From contig JAITYX010000042.1 of assembly GCA_021018815.1 (NCBI GenBank), forward strand, positions 4,392,001 through 4,456,000: a stretch of DNA of 64,000 nt. The letters are read 5' to 3'. Below the pieces are notes generated by a model, which was not told where the DNA came from, made no database searches, and saw only the letters and a list, made by a program, of their open reading frames with translations. A program made the position numbers and the translations under genes. Positions within the stretch are counted from its first letter, which is position 1; every line of letters starts with the position of its first letter. Positions 13,601 through 26,517 of this stretch are shown piece by piece. Source of the DNA: Talinum fruticosum. Its lineage: Eukaryota; Streptophyta; Magnoliopsida; Caryophyllales; Talinaceae.

Positions 13601-14290
13601 ATATGCCATATCATTATCTAATAAGCTTATATAGCACTTTGGGGAAAAAAGAAGAAGTTTTCCGAGTTTGGAACATGTATAAGTCAAAATTTCCCAGTGT
13701 TCCAAACTGGGGCTATCATTCTGTTATCTCTGCACTTATCAGGTTGCGTGACATTGAAGGCGCAGAGAAATTTTACCAAGAATGGCTTCAAGGCAAGGCA
13801 AATTATGACCCCAGGATAGGAAACCTCCTCATGGGCTGGTATGTCCATGAAGAACCATTTGAGAAAGCTAAACGTTTCTTTGATCAAATGATTGAAGCAG
13901 GGGGAAACCAAGTTCAGGCTCATGGGAGATCCTCGCAGAGGGTCATACAAGAGAGGGAGGGTTTCTGACGCTTTGTCCTGCTTTAGGCAAGCTGTTTCTT
14001 TGACAGAAGGTAAAAAGTCTTGGAAACCGAAATCCAGTAATGTATCTGCCTTTCTTGAGCTGTGTGAGAAAGAAGGGGACACAGGTAGTAAGGATGAATT
14101 TGTCGGATTACTGAGGGAACTTGGTTGCTTTCAAGATAAAATATTCAAGTCACTTCTAGCTGGTCACACGAGCATTGAAGTTGGTAATAGTGATGAGCAG
14201 CTTACGTTAAGCCACAGAACCGATACTGATGATGAAACTGAAGATACACAGAGTGGAGAATCTGAAATGTTACTCTCAGCTATGGAGTAA
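10642..14290 (+). CDS. P-class PPR protein, organelle-targeted; three frame breaks
   Basis: The exons are 10642-11010 and 13034-14290, separated by a 2.0-kb intron. The start at ATG 10642 gives a Ser-rich basic presequence of about 55 residues typical of chloroplast or mitochondrial import. It is followed by LTKWELCRVVKELRKFRR and then helical PPR units such as YGALLNAYVGAKERDKAESL, FNVLMTLYMKLDEYDKVYQL and YHSVISALIRLRDIEGAEKF. The C-terminus is acidic. The protein would be about 542 residues and probably binds organellar RNA. No DYW or E domain is present. The frame is broken at about 13594, 13905-13907 and 13955. Each break is cured by one extra base, and homology continues across all of them. 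The nearest named relative I recall is Arabidopsis At1g02150, whose neighbour is ALG12, as here. Sequencing error is more likely than pseudogenisation, but the latter is not excluded. Confidence 0.87.
12205..12265 (+). repeat. Au-SINE-like fragment in PPR intron
   Basis: The order GAAACAATCTCTTTGTGATT then AGGGGTAAGGTTGTATGCAT resembles the conserved body of the Au family of plant SINEs as I remember it. The fragment is on the + strand and its ends are not defined. Confidence 0.45.
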
Positions 14291-17200
14291 GAAGTTGTAT
14301 AAGAGCGAGATTATAACATACTCTTGAGACTGCTAGTCATCACTCATCAATCATCATACTCTCAAACCAATCATGCTTGTTATGTGAGTTGCACGGAGTA
14401 GATGGCACGTGAACAAACTACAATTAAGGCTGGTTTTTCGTGCTCAAGAAGGTTGGACTAGAATTCCTGCTGCTATCACTCTACAACTACGCTGATGATG
14501 AAGTTCTTTTCATAACTAACCTTTTCATGATGTGGGTTTCGCTTCCACTATTTTCTGGTACCTTACTGTTAAGAACATTATACTAACTATGTGTCTAACA
14601 CCATATGCTTTGGTACAACAGTTGAGGATCAACTCCGGAATATAAATTTTCAACTCCACTCACAAATCCCGACTTCATTTTCTCCTTCGTGTATTTTATC
14701 TTAGGTAATAGCAAGATGTTACCATAGAACTAAACTTTTCACAAAGGGATATATGATTTTTTATTTTTATTTTTGGGTGCTGATGAGATTTACCAGTTAG
14801 TATTATCAATTATTATTATCAAGTTTTGGGCAGATTAAAGTAGCTTGCTGTGTCACTCATGAAGATAGTCTCTCTATAGTTAAGGGGTAAAACTACTATG
14901 TTGAATCACCCTACTTAAGTCGGAGAAAAACAGGCCTAGTTAATGAAAATAGGGAAGACATTGTCCTGTTGAGAAGGATGACCATACAGAAATAAGAGTA
15001 TATTGTTCAAAAAGTGATTGCAATATATGAAGTGCATGTAAATGAAGAAATCTTAATTACTTTTTAATTTTAAAACTTGAGAACTTATTAGTTGTAATAG
15101 TTGAAATATCATCATTTTATATTTCAAGCTGAATTTGTCGTTTTATAACCTAAATTGAGTTGAAGATCTAATACATCCAAGTCAAATAAATCATTTGATC
15201 CAGTTTCACTGTAGAGATATGTCAAACAATCAAAAATATACGTAACATCACTCCTTATGGTCATAAATTGACACAAGACGATATGAACAGATTTTTTTAT
15301 TTTTTATAAATATAAAAAGTTTGATAAAAAATACATATAAAAGAAACTAAAATTACTTTTTAAGACTTCAACCATAACCACTTATAAAACATCAATTGCC
15401 ATCAATATTAGAATCGTGTTTATGGATGTTGTATGACATTGTGGCCAAGTTCTATATATATGTTGTCGGTCATATTTTTAAATAAATATATATATATATA
15501 TAAATTGGAAATCCAAAAGAAAAAAAAAGATTAAAATGGCAAAAAGTATTGTCGGTTTGGAATTGGGAACAAATATTTGATAGCAATATGTGAGAGAGAG
15601 AGGGAGAGAGATGGGCACGCAGCTACAACATGTCCTGCACGTTCTCAGGCTCGGCAGAGGCTTTAGAATGCTTCTTCATGTAATAACCTATGAATGGATG
15701 GACATATATGCATGTTTAATGCCTTTATTACAGTTTGTAGCCAGTTGTTTTGGACGGCCAGCCACCCCTCTTCCCCCTTTTTTGTGATTTGCCTGTAGGG
15801 TGTGAAGACATTGTAGAGACCACCGATGTAGATTGACATATACGGGATTTGAATGTAGGTTTTTAACAGGTATATAAACTAATAAAGTACAATTATAATT
15901 GGCGGTAACGTCGACTCTGTTTCATTTAGTCTGTAAAGTTGTAAGGAGCAGTAAGGGTTATAAGATTAATTATAAGCAATTGTAAGATTGTAAGTTAAAG
16001 TTAAATGGAACATAGTTTTATTAATGATGGTTTTTGTGGTACAATTTGATCTAAACAAATTTTAATCTTCGAACTATGTGTGATGAGCTAAATAAGAAAA
16101 GAAAAAAAAAAGGAAAAGTGAAATTTTAAGAGATTTTGTAAATTAATATTTAGATAGTGTACATAATGGGTCATGTTTAATAAGGATCACAAGAGGGCCA
16201 CAAAAACAAATGGAATTTATTGAAGGGACATGTGGCCATTTTTGGTTTGGTCTCCACTATATTTATATTAATAGATTATTAATTATGTGACTAATGCCAA
16301 TGTTGCATAATGATAATGATGATCAACCGAACACATCTATGATAATAAGTAACAACTACTAATTTTATTGTATTTAGTTCATTGGCTGGAACATTGCTAT
16401 TTTTTATATCAAATTTTGAAAATAACAGGTCAAATTTTGGTCCATTTTACCTTATAAATTTTGTTTATATTGACTAATGATTGGAAAAGAAAATGAAATG
16501 TTAATTATAAGAGAAACTAGTTTCTATAGGAGAAAAATTATCGAGTGATCATTATTTTTCCTCTTTCAGGCTAGTTTTTATAGAAGAAAAATTCATTATC
16601 GGATAATATGAGTGTTATAGATTTTACTAATTATGACCCCGAGAAATTCTTATGTAATTTAAATTATATTAAAAGGTTAATATTTTAACATTATGAGATG
16701 TATATATAATCTCAATGTCTAATGGCCTTTCTATTAAATTAATTATAAATTTTTAAAAAAGAATATAAGCTTATTATTAGTCTTGTAGTCTTTATGGGCA
16801 TTTTTGTGTAGAGGTAGGCAATGAGAGAGAGAAGCAAGCGGGTCAGGAGGTCTAGTGTGGGGGTGTTCATGGGACATCACATGGCTCTTTGATTCAAGTG
16901 ATATGCTACATTCTACATAATCACGTCTGCCTCTATATCTAAAAATATCACTACACTCTAAAATAATAAGATAAACAATGAATATTAAATAGAATTAATT
17001 TCGTGTTAATTTTAAAAATAGATTAAATTTATTTAATATTTTTATATTAAACAGTTAATTTGTGTTATATGTTTCTCTTATAATTTCAGGTCTAATTTCT
17101 TATTATGTTGGATTAAATATTTTCAAGTGTAGTTTCATTTGATAAATTTTTTAAAGTTTGTTATAAAATGTGAAAAATTTTAACTTCGTCTATATAGATT

Positions 17201-20200
17201 TTTATGCTTCATTTGCACAAACAAACAAAAAAAACACAAAATTAGATAACATTCTCTTTTTAAAAAAAATTATTTTTTAATTTCTAAAGATTTCTATACT
17301 CTCATAGACTGTGTTGAGGCATGTTTATAAGTTTCAAATTTAAGTCTTATAAATAAAATGAGAAAAAATATATTAAAAGAGTTATATCTCTTGTGAATTA
17401 ATAATTGGATCAACTCAATTAACGGAGAATCAATGATAAAAACCAAAAAAAAAAAAGGGAAGGAAAATGAGATCAATAGAGCTGATTTATTTGACTTTCT
17501 AATAAAAATGCGGTTTAGATGGCAACAACACAAATATATACTCAAAATTTCTCTAGCAAGCAATGGTAGACCTACATGTTTGGGATGTGTTCTCAGGCAC
17601 CTATTACCTCATTTTTTTAAAAACAAATTCTTATAAACATCCTTCCGATTGTTTAGGAAGCAATAAAACAATTCGACACTTGTTAAGTTTTTGTTAATCC
17701 TAAAAACGGAATGTTATTATACAAAATTTTTAAATATGTCGCTATTAATGTACTTTTTACAGGGTAAAAAATGTTTGTAGAACTAAGTATGCTAATATCT
17801 AGATCTCCTCAAACTCCACGTAAACGGGAGCTTACTATGAAAATTGTAATTGCTAATAGAAGACGTTTTGAACTGCAGGGGTTAGAGATTTATCGTTTAA
17901 ATTTGATTTGATTTTTGCTTAAAATTTATGATTTAATATTATTAGGGTTACCATACCATATATTCCCTTGATTGTAGAGCAAGGGAAGGGAAATCAAAAT
18001 AAGTAGGGAGGCAAAAACATGCATAGCTGTATTAGCTTAGGATATTCCCACCAATATGCTAATGCATAGATCTTATATGCCTCCAACTTGGCACCAATTG
18101 TGAAACTATATGTTCTACTACGTGACTATAACTATAGTGTTGCCAACCCCCACCTTTTACGTCTACACTACATCAACTATTTATCATTGTTTAATTATGA
18201 ATTGACTACTCTATGACCACATAAAATTATGTCAATATACTTGAAAATTCGGCCATCTACATCGAGCTAAGATATTGTAGAAAATTATATGTATATATAT
18301 TAATTATTATGTTGGTAAGTGAACTCTCTATCTAAATCGGGTAAGTTTGGATGGGCATGGACGGGGATGAGAGTAGAGAGTGTCGGGGTCGAAGGTTTGT
18401 TATTATGTAGCGAGTAATGTCTGTCGCCAGGTTTGATACTCGGTAATGCTTACGACAATGAAGAGAATTCCAGAGATATTCTAATCTTAGATACATTTTT
18501 GAATTGTAATTATCTCACATGAGACAGACATTTTTTAAAAAAACTAAATTATTAGTAAGACTATTTATAAGAATAAGTATACACATACCTTATTACAATT
18601 TCATAATAGTTTCATATAAAATAAGTCGATCATATACATAATTTTTATCGTTTCACCGTGTTTTTATTTTTTACAGATCCCATTAAATATCACTATTATA
18701 GATTCAGGAATACATCAAGATCTATACATACACACCATATCCATCTTGATGTACCATCAATCTCTACAAAACATAGCTGTATGTTTTGACTGTATTTGCC
18801 ACAGCAATGAGGATACTCAGAATCTTGAGGATACCAATTGCTTTCTAGGACTCTTTCAACAAAAAGGAGAGAAGAAGAAAAAAAGACAAGAAACCATAAA
18901 CAAGAGGGCTGCTTGGGCAGCAAAAATAATACTTTTGATGTTACTCTTTTTTAGTTGGGCTTCATGATAATGAAATTTAATTCTGGAATTATTTCTTAAA
19001 TTCTAGGCATCAATTTGTGATCACATATATGCAATTTGTTATTTGTAATAATGGTTGTGTCTCCGATTAAAGTTGATATTTATTCTTTATGAGATTTTCG
19101 AAGACAATAAGTATTAATTCCTTCAATTTGATGCATATATGAAAAATATGTAAAAAGGTATAAATTTTGTTGAAGGTTCGGATCTTTTTTTCTAGTTATG
19201 GCAGGGAGATTTAGTTGGAGTTTGTTTTCGTTTCTATCGGTTGTTAGACTTATTTCTCTGACTACAACTACTATTTTGAATAATGTATGGTTACTTTATG
19301 ACCTTTTGTCAAACTATTTATCGAAAAAAGACGAATATAACGATGTTTTAGTGAAGAAGTAAAGAAAAATATATACATGTTAGATTTTAATTGTATAGTT
19401 AACTTCGAACGAGCATTGGTTAATATCCAAGAGCAACAAATATGCATGGTATCATATATTGGATCATTAAATGTTAATTCAAACTTTTAAATTTAAGTGA
19501 ATTATTTTTTTGTAGCGATCATAGTATGAGATGGATTAGAGAGTTTATATTCTTTTGCAAATAATTATAAACTTTTAAATAAAATCCTTAGTTAGGGTTT
19601 GTTCGTGTTATCCGTAACATATTGCTTGCAACTAATTTTTACAACTGCTTTTTACTATTGCTTACAACTCCTCCAAACTAAATTGTATTAGTCCTACCAA
19701 CTTTTTAAAACTACTATATATATAATTGTTAACTGCTTTTTAACGATGAATTTGTTACTTTTTCTCACAACTAGTTCATATACAATATGATCAAATTAAG
19801 TCGATATAAATCGAGAAAAGTTAAAAATAAATGTTATTTTAGATTGAATTGAGCATGAGTTAGATCATTATAACTTATAGGTTAGGATTCAAATTTGTGA
19901 AACATTGATAAAATTAAACACTTGAAAAGCAACAAAAAAATTAAAAATGAATTAGGAAACCCTAATAATTGTAAGGTGAATAATCTGAGCTGGGATTGTC
20001 AGAAAATGCTTCCTAGATTGGGATTGGCATCAAAATGTCTGTGTCCTTACTAGAAGGACAAACTTTCCAGATAATGGTTAAACCCTTCCTCACTACTACT
20101 CATCTCTTTCTTTTGCTAATCCTTTTCTCTCTCCTCCCTAATCATCTTCTTTGACATGACACCTCACCTGAAATCTGAATCCAACCCCCACTAATTAATT

Positions 20201-21255
20201 TAATTTTAAAACTAATCCAGATGCATGCCTAATGTATAAAGATACTTTCTCACGTGATTTTAATTTGGATCACTTACTTAATTTTTGATTAGTATTTAAC
20301 CAAAGATTATAATTGAATTAAGCATGATTGACTACTCCCACAATTTTTTCGATCTCGGGTTAGATAAATGGGTTTGCAATACTCGTCCTTCGTAAGTGAG
20401 GTCTAAGAAGATATTTTACACGAGTTTTACTCGATAAATAGACTGTTAACTAGCTTAGATTTCAATTACGGATGATCGATCAAAGACCTAAAAAAACCCT
20501 AAAAACTCTTATTTATATAATACTACCTAATTAATTGGTGTATATATATAGCCTGTATATAGATTCTACCCACATGCAATTGGGATCTTTACAAGCTTGT
20601 AGTGTTGAATTTTTAGGTCACAATTACTCCCACATGTAATCACATGCAAAGGCTTAATTAATCCACATATTTTTACCATTAATTGTGGCATTGGATATTT
20701 AATTAAATTCTCCACCATGCATAAAATGAAAGACTTGAGGGATTCCATCTTGAATTTGTCGGTGAAAATAAGGAAAAATTAAAACATAAATTTGGATTAG
20801 GCTATAGGGGTTATCATCATACTCAATTCTCATGAATTGCAATTTATGTCCTACTGAATAAATTTCATAAAAAATGTTATCTTAAATTATTTTTAGAGTC
20901 TTTAATAATAATAATAATAGCACAATTTAATTTTTAAAATTTATTTTCATCAGTTTATCTTCCTTCAAAGCTTGAAAACTATCACCAAAAAAATAACACT
21001 GAATATGTTTGTATTTTGTATTTCGATATGTTAATAAGATTATGTATATATATTTGTACTTTTACTTCTCTCTACACCGAAAAAAAGAAAAAAAAAACCT
21101 TTTCAATTGAGCAGTAATTGAAAATGGGGAAATAGTATAAAGAACATTATTTCCAAATGGAAAACTCAAGGGTAAAAAGATTCCTTTTTTTGGAAAAATA
21201 ATCATGTTATGTGAAAAATAAAATAATCATAGCAAGTTTATTTATCCAATAAAAT
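14291..21255. other. Gene-free, AT-rich intergenic region
   Basis: No exon with recognisable protein similarity was found on either strand. Short microsatellites occur, such as (AT)n near 15489-15500 and (GA)n near 15590-15612. Two stretches, about 15895-16030 and 19595-19700, share GTTGTAA, AGCAGT and TAAGCAAT words in opposite orientation and may be two decayed copies of one small repeat. The small reading frames here, for example 17294-17563 and 18696-18967, have AT-driven composition and no family match I recognise. Confidence 0.5.
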
Positions 21256-21985
21256 ATTTTTACCCCAACTATTAATAAGCGAACGTCTTATATAGACTCG
21301 GCAAAACCGACCGAACCGAACGGGTTAACCCGAACGACCGAAACTCAAACCGAACCAACATCCGAAACAATTGAACCGATTTTGACCCGAAACCGAAATG
21401 AACCGACCCGAAATGACCCGAACCGAAACCGACCCGAATGCAAAATGACCCCGAACCGAAACCGAACCGAACCCAAAATGACCCGAACCGAATCGGATTC
21501 GAATCGATTTAACCCCAATAAAAGTGACCCAACCCACATTTTTTTTGTTGGGTCTCTTAGGATGGACTTTTGTGCCTATAGTGGTACAATTTTGAATCGA
21601 TTTTGACCCAAAAAGTGACTCGATTACGACTAGATCCGAAATTAACCCGAATCGAACCCGAACAAGATTGACCCGAAGTTGAATCGAACCGAAGTTAACC
21701 CGAACCAAAATCGAACGAACCCGAACGAGATCGACCCGAAGTTTACCCGAACCGAAATTGACCCAACCCGAAACCGAACCGGACCCGAACAAGATCGACC
21801 CAAAGTTAACCCGAACCGAATGACCCGATTGCAGGTATAGTCTTATATGCTCTTGGAAGTATTGCTCCACGCCATATGTCGGATAGTTGGATAAATTAAA
21901 AAAATAGGGGATTTTGTGAGCCTAATTTCTCTTTCTTTTTACGGGAGTATATGCTCCTATAAACATTTAAGAATTTACCATTAAT
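21256..21985 (+). mobile_element. Repeat family copy A, interrupted by CCGAAC unit
   Basis: Once the insert 21294-21840 is removed, the flanks read through (GAACGTCTTATATGCTCTTG, then CATATGTC, GGAT, GTTGGAT, and later CATTTAAGAATTT). They match the sequence at about 39235-39395 over roughly 150 bases. The two are copies of one small, non-coding repeat. Its ends and class are not defined. Confidence 0.6.
21294..21840. repeat. CCGAAC-rich mobile unit with 9-bp target duplication
   Basis: About 546 bases consist almost wholly of degenerate ACCCGAA / CCGAACCGAA words on the + strand, with one ordinary patch near 21535-21615. GTCTTATAT occurs immediately before (21285-21293) and immediately after (21840-21848). 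It occurs only once at the matching place in the related repeat at 39249-39257. The tract therefore arrived as an insertion. No terminal inverted repeat was seen. A 9-bp duplication is usual for Mutator-like elements, but the class is inference. The long reading frames across it are a by-product of the repeat. Confidence 0.75.
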
Positions 21986-22404
21986 AAGTAATAGATTTTA
22001 CAACTTAATTATGAACTTTAAAAGAGTGGCAAATTAATAAGCTAAAATTTCAGCTAGCAAAAAAATTACTGAAAAAATTTTCCAAAATGAGAAAAATGAA
22101 GAAAAGCTCTTAATAAGGGCACTTATTTTACCATTTATGTTGTGGACCAATTAGAGGCAGTCCATTGTTTCAAACCCTTGTAAACTTGTGTCTATTATTA
22201 ACATTATAGTGGTTGCCTTGTGGGCAATCCTATGATATATGAATATGACCCCTCTTTTCTACGTAGCCATGCCGATACATAATAATTAATAACAGTATTA
22301 TTTGGTGCATATTTAGTACTATGTGGTTGAAGAAATAGTGATAGAAAAAAATGTTAAAAAAATACACTTTTTTTTTTTTGGAGGTTTACCAATAAAGTAT
22401 TTGT

Positions 22405-22500
22405 TGAGATAGTAGTGGTCTCATCTCGACGGAGAGGAGAATATAAGTTCGAATCCTCAAAAGCATATTTGTTTGGAGGACTTTTACGGCTCGAAAAATA
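22405..22500 (+). repeat. tRNA-derived SINE-like element
   Basis: An A-box-like TAGTAGTGGTCT at 22410-22421 and a B-box-like AGTTCGAATCC at 22446-22456 have the spacing of a tRNA-derived SINE head. The sequence cannot fold as a complete tRNA by eye. Ends and target duplication were not found. Confidence 0.5.
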
Positions 22501-22989
22501 TTACACCATTCATCAAATCAAAACAAAAGATTTAAGATAACTTTATATTAGTTTTTACCTCTTATGTTAAAAGAGAGGAGGCCTAAATTATATTTTTGTC
22601 ATAAATTATGAGATAAAATATGTATGTATATTAAGCGACAAATATTCTATATAATATTATTATGTACATAAATAAAATATTGTTAATTTATTTAACTCAA
22701 CTAACTTAATGTCCATTAAATTAGTCATCCCCACCCCACACATACACATTATCTCCCTTACCTTCTTTCCCTCTCTCACAAGTTAATTTTTGAATTAAGC
22801 AAATCATTACCCAACCCACAAAAAAAAAAAGCCCAAAAAACTCCATTAGCGTTTGTTTTCAAATTCCCCAATTATGAAAAGTGAAACCCCATAAAATAAA
22901 ATTACCAAAAAGAAAGAAAATTACGTTTCTATCCTTTTTAACCAACTTACCGGTACACTTCTACTCTACTCTCCGTCTCTGTCTCTCTC

Positions 22990-23000
22990 TATATATAAAA
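22990..23000 (+). promoter_or_regulatory. TATA box of the cyclin gene
   Basis: The sequence TATATATAAAA lies after a CT-rich patch, 89-99 bases before the cyclin ATG at 23089. Transcription should begin near 23025. That puts the in-frame ATG at 23014 outside the mRNA and supports the start chosen for the gene. Confidence 0.7.
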
Positions 23001-23088
23001 CCCCTCCACCAAAATGTTCTTTGCTTCTAACACTTCCATCAGAAAACCAAGGAAAAGGAAAGAGAAAAGAAATCCCCTGCTCACAGCC

Positions 23089-24656
23089 ATGGCCGACCTC
23101 CTTGAGGCCCCAACCTCAATGCCAAAGATGATCACCTTCCTCTCCTCACTCCTCCAACGGGTGGCCGAATCGAACGATATCCACCGTCGATCACAGCCTC
23201 AGAAAGTGTCGGTCTTCCATGGGCTCACTCCCCTACAATCTCAATTCAGAGCTATCTAGAGAGGATTTTCAAGTACGCAAATTGCAGCCCTTCTTGCTTT
23301 GTGGTTGCCTACGTCTACCTCGATCGGTTTTCGCAAAGGCAGCCATTGCTGCCCATCAATTCTTATAATGTTCATCGCTTGCTCATCACCAGTGTCATGG
23401 TTGCTGCCAAATTCATGGATGACTTGTAAGTTCTCATTTCTCAATTTTTGTTGGAAATTTGGTTGTTTGGCTTCAAATTATTCAACTGTTTTGGGTCACA
23501 AGGCTGAATTATACCCTCCAATTTCTTGGGATTTCGATTTTAATGGATGAATTGTCAAGCCTAGTTGGAAATTTGGTTGATGGGTTATGCTCTTTTTTTT
23601 TTGCAAATTCTTCAAATTTCTTGTGTTAGATGGCAGAATTTTGCTCTCATATTTCTGGGTTTTTGTTTTTTGTATTTTTTGGGGAAAATGTAAATTATTT
23701 TTTGACAATTTTCACTCTAATTTGGGAGTTTGGTTGATGGGTGTTACCCTGTTTGTTATCTCTGGATTTTGATTTGAAAATTCTTTCAAATTATGAGTTA
23801 GATGACTGAATTGCAGCTAAAAATCTGGGTGTTTTAATTTCTAATCAAAATTTCAGTTTCTGGGTACTTCACTGATTATTAGTTTATGTTCATCACTGTT
23901 TTTCCTTCCCCTGTTTTTAGTTGCTGAAAAACTTCAGAATTTTGATTTCTGAATTTTGGGTATATAATTATGACTAATTCAATTATGAAAAATTTTATAT
24001 TGAATTTTTACCTTTAGTGCCTCTCATGTAATTAGGGATTGTCGATTATTTGGCAATATTTTTTGTTTAAAAAAGAAGGTTTGAAATTACATATTTTGGA
24101 TTTGTTTCCTTTTTAATTTTGAAGATGTAAGGGATGCATGACCAGCTAAGTACAGCTACATCAACTGTCTCTTTCTTCCCATAACAGTTAAAAATAATTT
24201 AATGAGTATATCTCTCATATGATCCTTTCACATGGGAGGTTTCCTATTCCATTCATGTAATAATGACATAATTTTATGTGGTAATTAATCAAAATCAACC
24301 CCTCAAATCTTTTTCTGTAACTCAAATATTTTCTTTTATTGTAATTTTTCAGGTACTACAATAATGCATATTACGCTAAAATCGGAGGAATTAGCACCGT
24401 AGAAATGAACTTTCTAGAAGTGGACTTCTTGTTCGGTTTAGGGTTTCATCTAAATGTGACCCCTAACACATTTCACACCTATTGCTCTTACCTCCAGCGA
24501 GAAATGCTCCTACTCCAATCCCCACTCAATGTCGATTCTAATCCCCCGTTAATCATGGCGAAATCTGTTAGTCTAATTCACTCTTGTTACAACGAAGACG
24601 AGTCCGGTTCTCATCATCACCAGCAACAGCAACAACAACAACAATTAGCTGTTTAG
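23089..24656 (+). CDS. CYCP4: P4-type (U-type) cyclin, CYCP4 family
   Basis: The exons are 23089-23425 and 24353-24656 (intron 927 bases, GTAAGT donor). The product is about 213 residues, as usual for plant P4 cyclins, the PHO80-like cyclins that bind CDKA. The N-terminal helix MPKMITFLSSLLQRVAESND is followed by the cyclin box with SYLERIFKYANCSPSCFVVA, VYLDRFSQRQP, NVHRLLITSVMVAAKF, YYNNAYYAKIGGIS, FLEVDFLFGLGFHLNVTP and YCSYLQREM. The C-terminus carries three His and an eight-Gln run coded by mixed CAG/CAA at 24621-24644. Between HGLT and PTISIQSYLE the frame is lost by one base in the C run 23230-23233, which the rest of the exon contradicts. The start at 23089 follows the family; an in-frame ATG at 23014 lies too close to the TATA box. 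Confidence 0.93.
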
Positions 24657-26510
24657 CTAATTAATCCCTAGTAATTAGATCTAAATTGTGCTTAACTTCT
24701 ATAGGGATAATCTCTATCTCTCCTTTTTTTTTTTTTTTTTTGCCCCTTTTCCTTCTATCTTACATGGGTTGGTGGAATGAGAACATGCATGGCATTTTGC
24801 AACTATCTTGTCTTTTGGTTACTTTTTTTTTGGGGGCAATTTTTGGATCCCAATTTTAGCTAGTACAGGTAAATATTTGTACAGTGGAGGAAGGTGGGGT
24901 ATGCTTTTCTTTACAGACTGGCTAGTGAAGTTTTTGTTTTTTTAAATGTAGTATGTGTGGTGCAAGCAATCATTCAAAATTTTTTTTTCTTCATTTTTGG
25001 TACAAGTTGGAGATACCTTGTCTCCATTTCTCACCCAAGCTGAGATTCTAACCCTTTTTTGGGTCCTTCACCTCCTTGTACTTATACAAGCTAACTTATC
25101 CCCATATCTATCACTAGTCACCTTTGCACCTAACTATGTATGAGGCAATGAAATCCACGACCTACAAAATGTTCTTGTGGGGTTCCATTGTCACCAACAC
25201 ATTGCCTTAGTGTCGGTGTCAATATGTCATACATGCATTATGTTTTTGCTGAGATTTTTAGCCGAAACATTAGTAAAGATTTTGAGCACTGTAAGGCTTA
25301 GTTTAGTTGAATTTTAACCAATTGAATGGTCTACATTCCCTTACTATAAGGATAATGTTTAGCATACAAGGGTTTACAATGTCACGAATTAAAGATGCTC
25401 TTATCAACCCAATTATTGGATCAAAGCTCGACATATGTATATAATAGCATCTTTTCAATGTGAGACATAATTTTCAATAGGTTTGATTTTGCAGGATAGA
25501 CTAGCATCAAAACTATGCCCAACTCAATGTCTTACAACGTATCATAATTTGACCTGCTCTATTATTATGATTTAACCTAACCTCATCCATTTACTAATAA
25601 TTATAGTAAAAAATGTATACAATATTGTACATAAACAAATATTATGCTTTCCTTTTTGTAAATATTGATTATTTTATAGGTTTTATAAGTATTCATGTTA
25701 GATTCATATTCAACTCTTCGTTCCTTATTTTACAAAAACCTTAAGTGTCAAATTATAATTTATAGAATACAGTGCATTATACTTTCGTGCTATATGTTTA
25801 TAAATGATTAGATAATAAAAAAAAATAAGGAAAAAATTGTAGAGAACAAAATAAATATATGGGAGTGTTTTATTAGGTAGTCTTAAAAGTAGTAGGAAAT
25901 TTAGGAGAAAACCCCCATGAGGAACTCAAAAGGCAAATAGGAGAGAAAGAGGAAAGAGAAGTGAGGTTAGGAAAGTGTGGTGTGGGGGTAAATGAGGGAG
26001 AGACTAGAGAAGACAAGACAATGTTAATGGTTGAAAATGGACAGGTAGTGAAGGGGTTGGGACATTCGGCATGTGACTCCCAGCTGGGGCATGTGCCTTT
26101 TAAGCCCCTTCAGCCATTTTCCTATTCTGAAAAAGACACTCATAACAGGGGCCTCTTTTTTTTTTTTTTTTTTTTTTGAGTCCCAAAAAAAATTAAAAAT
26201 AAAAATAAAAATTGAGGGATAAATAAGTTCAAAAAATGGTGAAAAAGAAAAAGAAATGCACTCCTATTGTTTATCAATAATTGGCTTTTAAATATTTGTG
26301 TGTTGCTTGTAGGTTATTGTTAATTGCCCTTTTTTAGAGTAAGTATGGAAGGAATTTTAATTACGGTAAGAACCACGGTCCATAGATGAATGAATTTATA
26401 ACTAAAGTCCCTCACATATATCTTAGGACGTGTTTTTTAGAGTTGTAAAGTTAGAAAATTAAAATAAATTGGAAGTTAATTAGACGAATAAATAACCAAG
26501 CCTCCATATG
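24657..26510. other. Cyclin 3' flank and gene-free region
   Basis: The cyclin 3' UTR should occupy the first few hundred bases; a T run is present at 24725-24741. A long T run lies at about 26155-26177 and could be the reversed tail of a retroelement, but nothing coding sits beside it. No gene is seen on either strand. Confidence 0.45.
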
Positions 26511-26517
26511 CTCTTTT

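Noticed and set aside
10642..14290. Calling the PPR gene a pseudogene
   Set aside because: The breaks are all one-base losses like those in four other conserved genes of the window, and the sequence beyond them keeps normal coding character.
18696..18967. Overlapping frames on both strands near 18.8 kb
   Set aside because: Short, low-complexity Lys- or Phe/Ser-rich translations with no motif, in a gene-free region.
21325..21870. 181-codon reverse reading frame (and overlapping frames on both strands) across the CCGAAC tract
   Set aside because: The open frame is a by-product of a stop-poor short repeat; the residues are monotonous Gly/Ser/Arg/Phe/Val and resemble no protein family.
22446..22456. 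Possible tRNA gene at the GTTCGAATCC box (also near 63861)
   Set aside because: No paired acceptor or anticodon arms could be assembled around either box; a SINE head fits better.
23014..23088. Upstream in-frame ATG of the cyclin gene
   Set aside because: It lies about 14 bases after the TATA box, before the expected transcription start, and the extra residues are not in the family.
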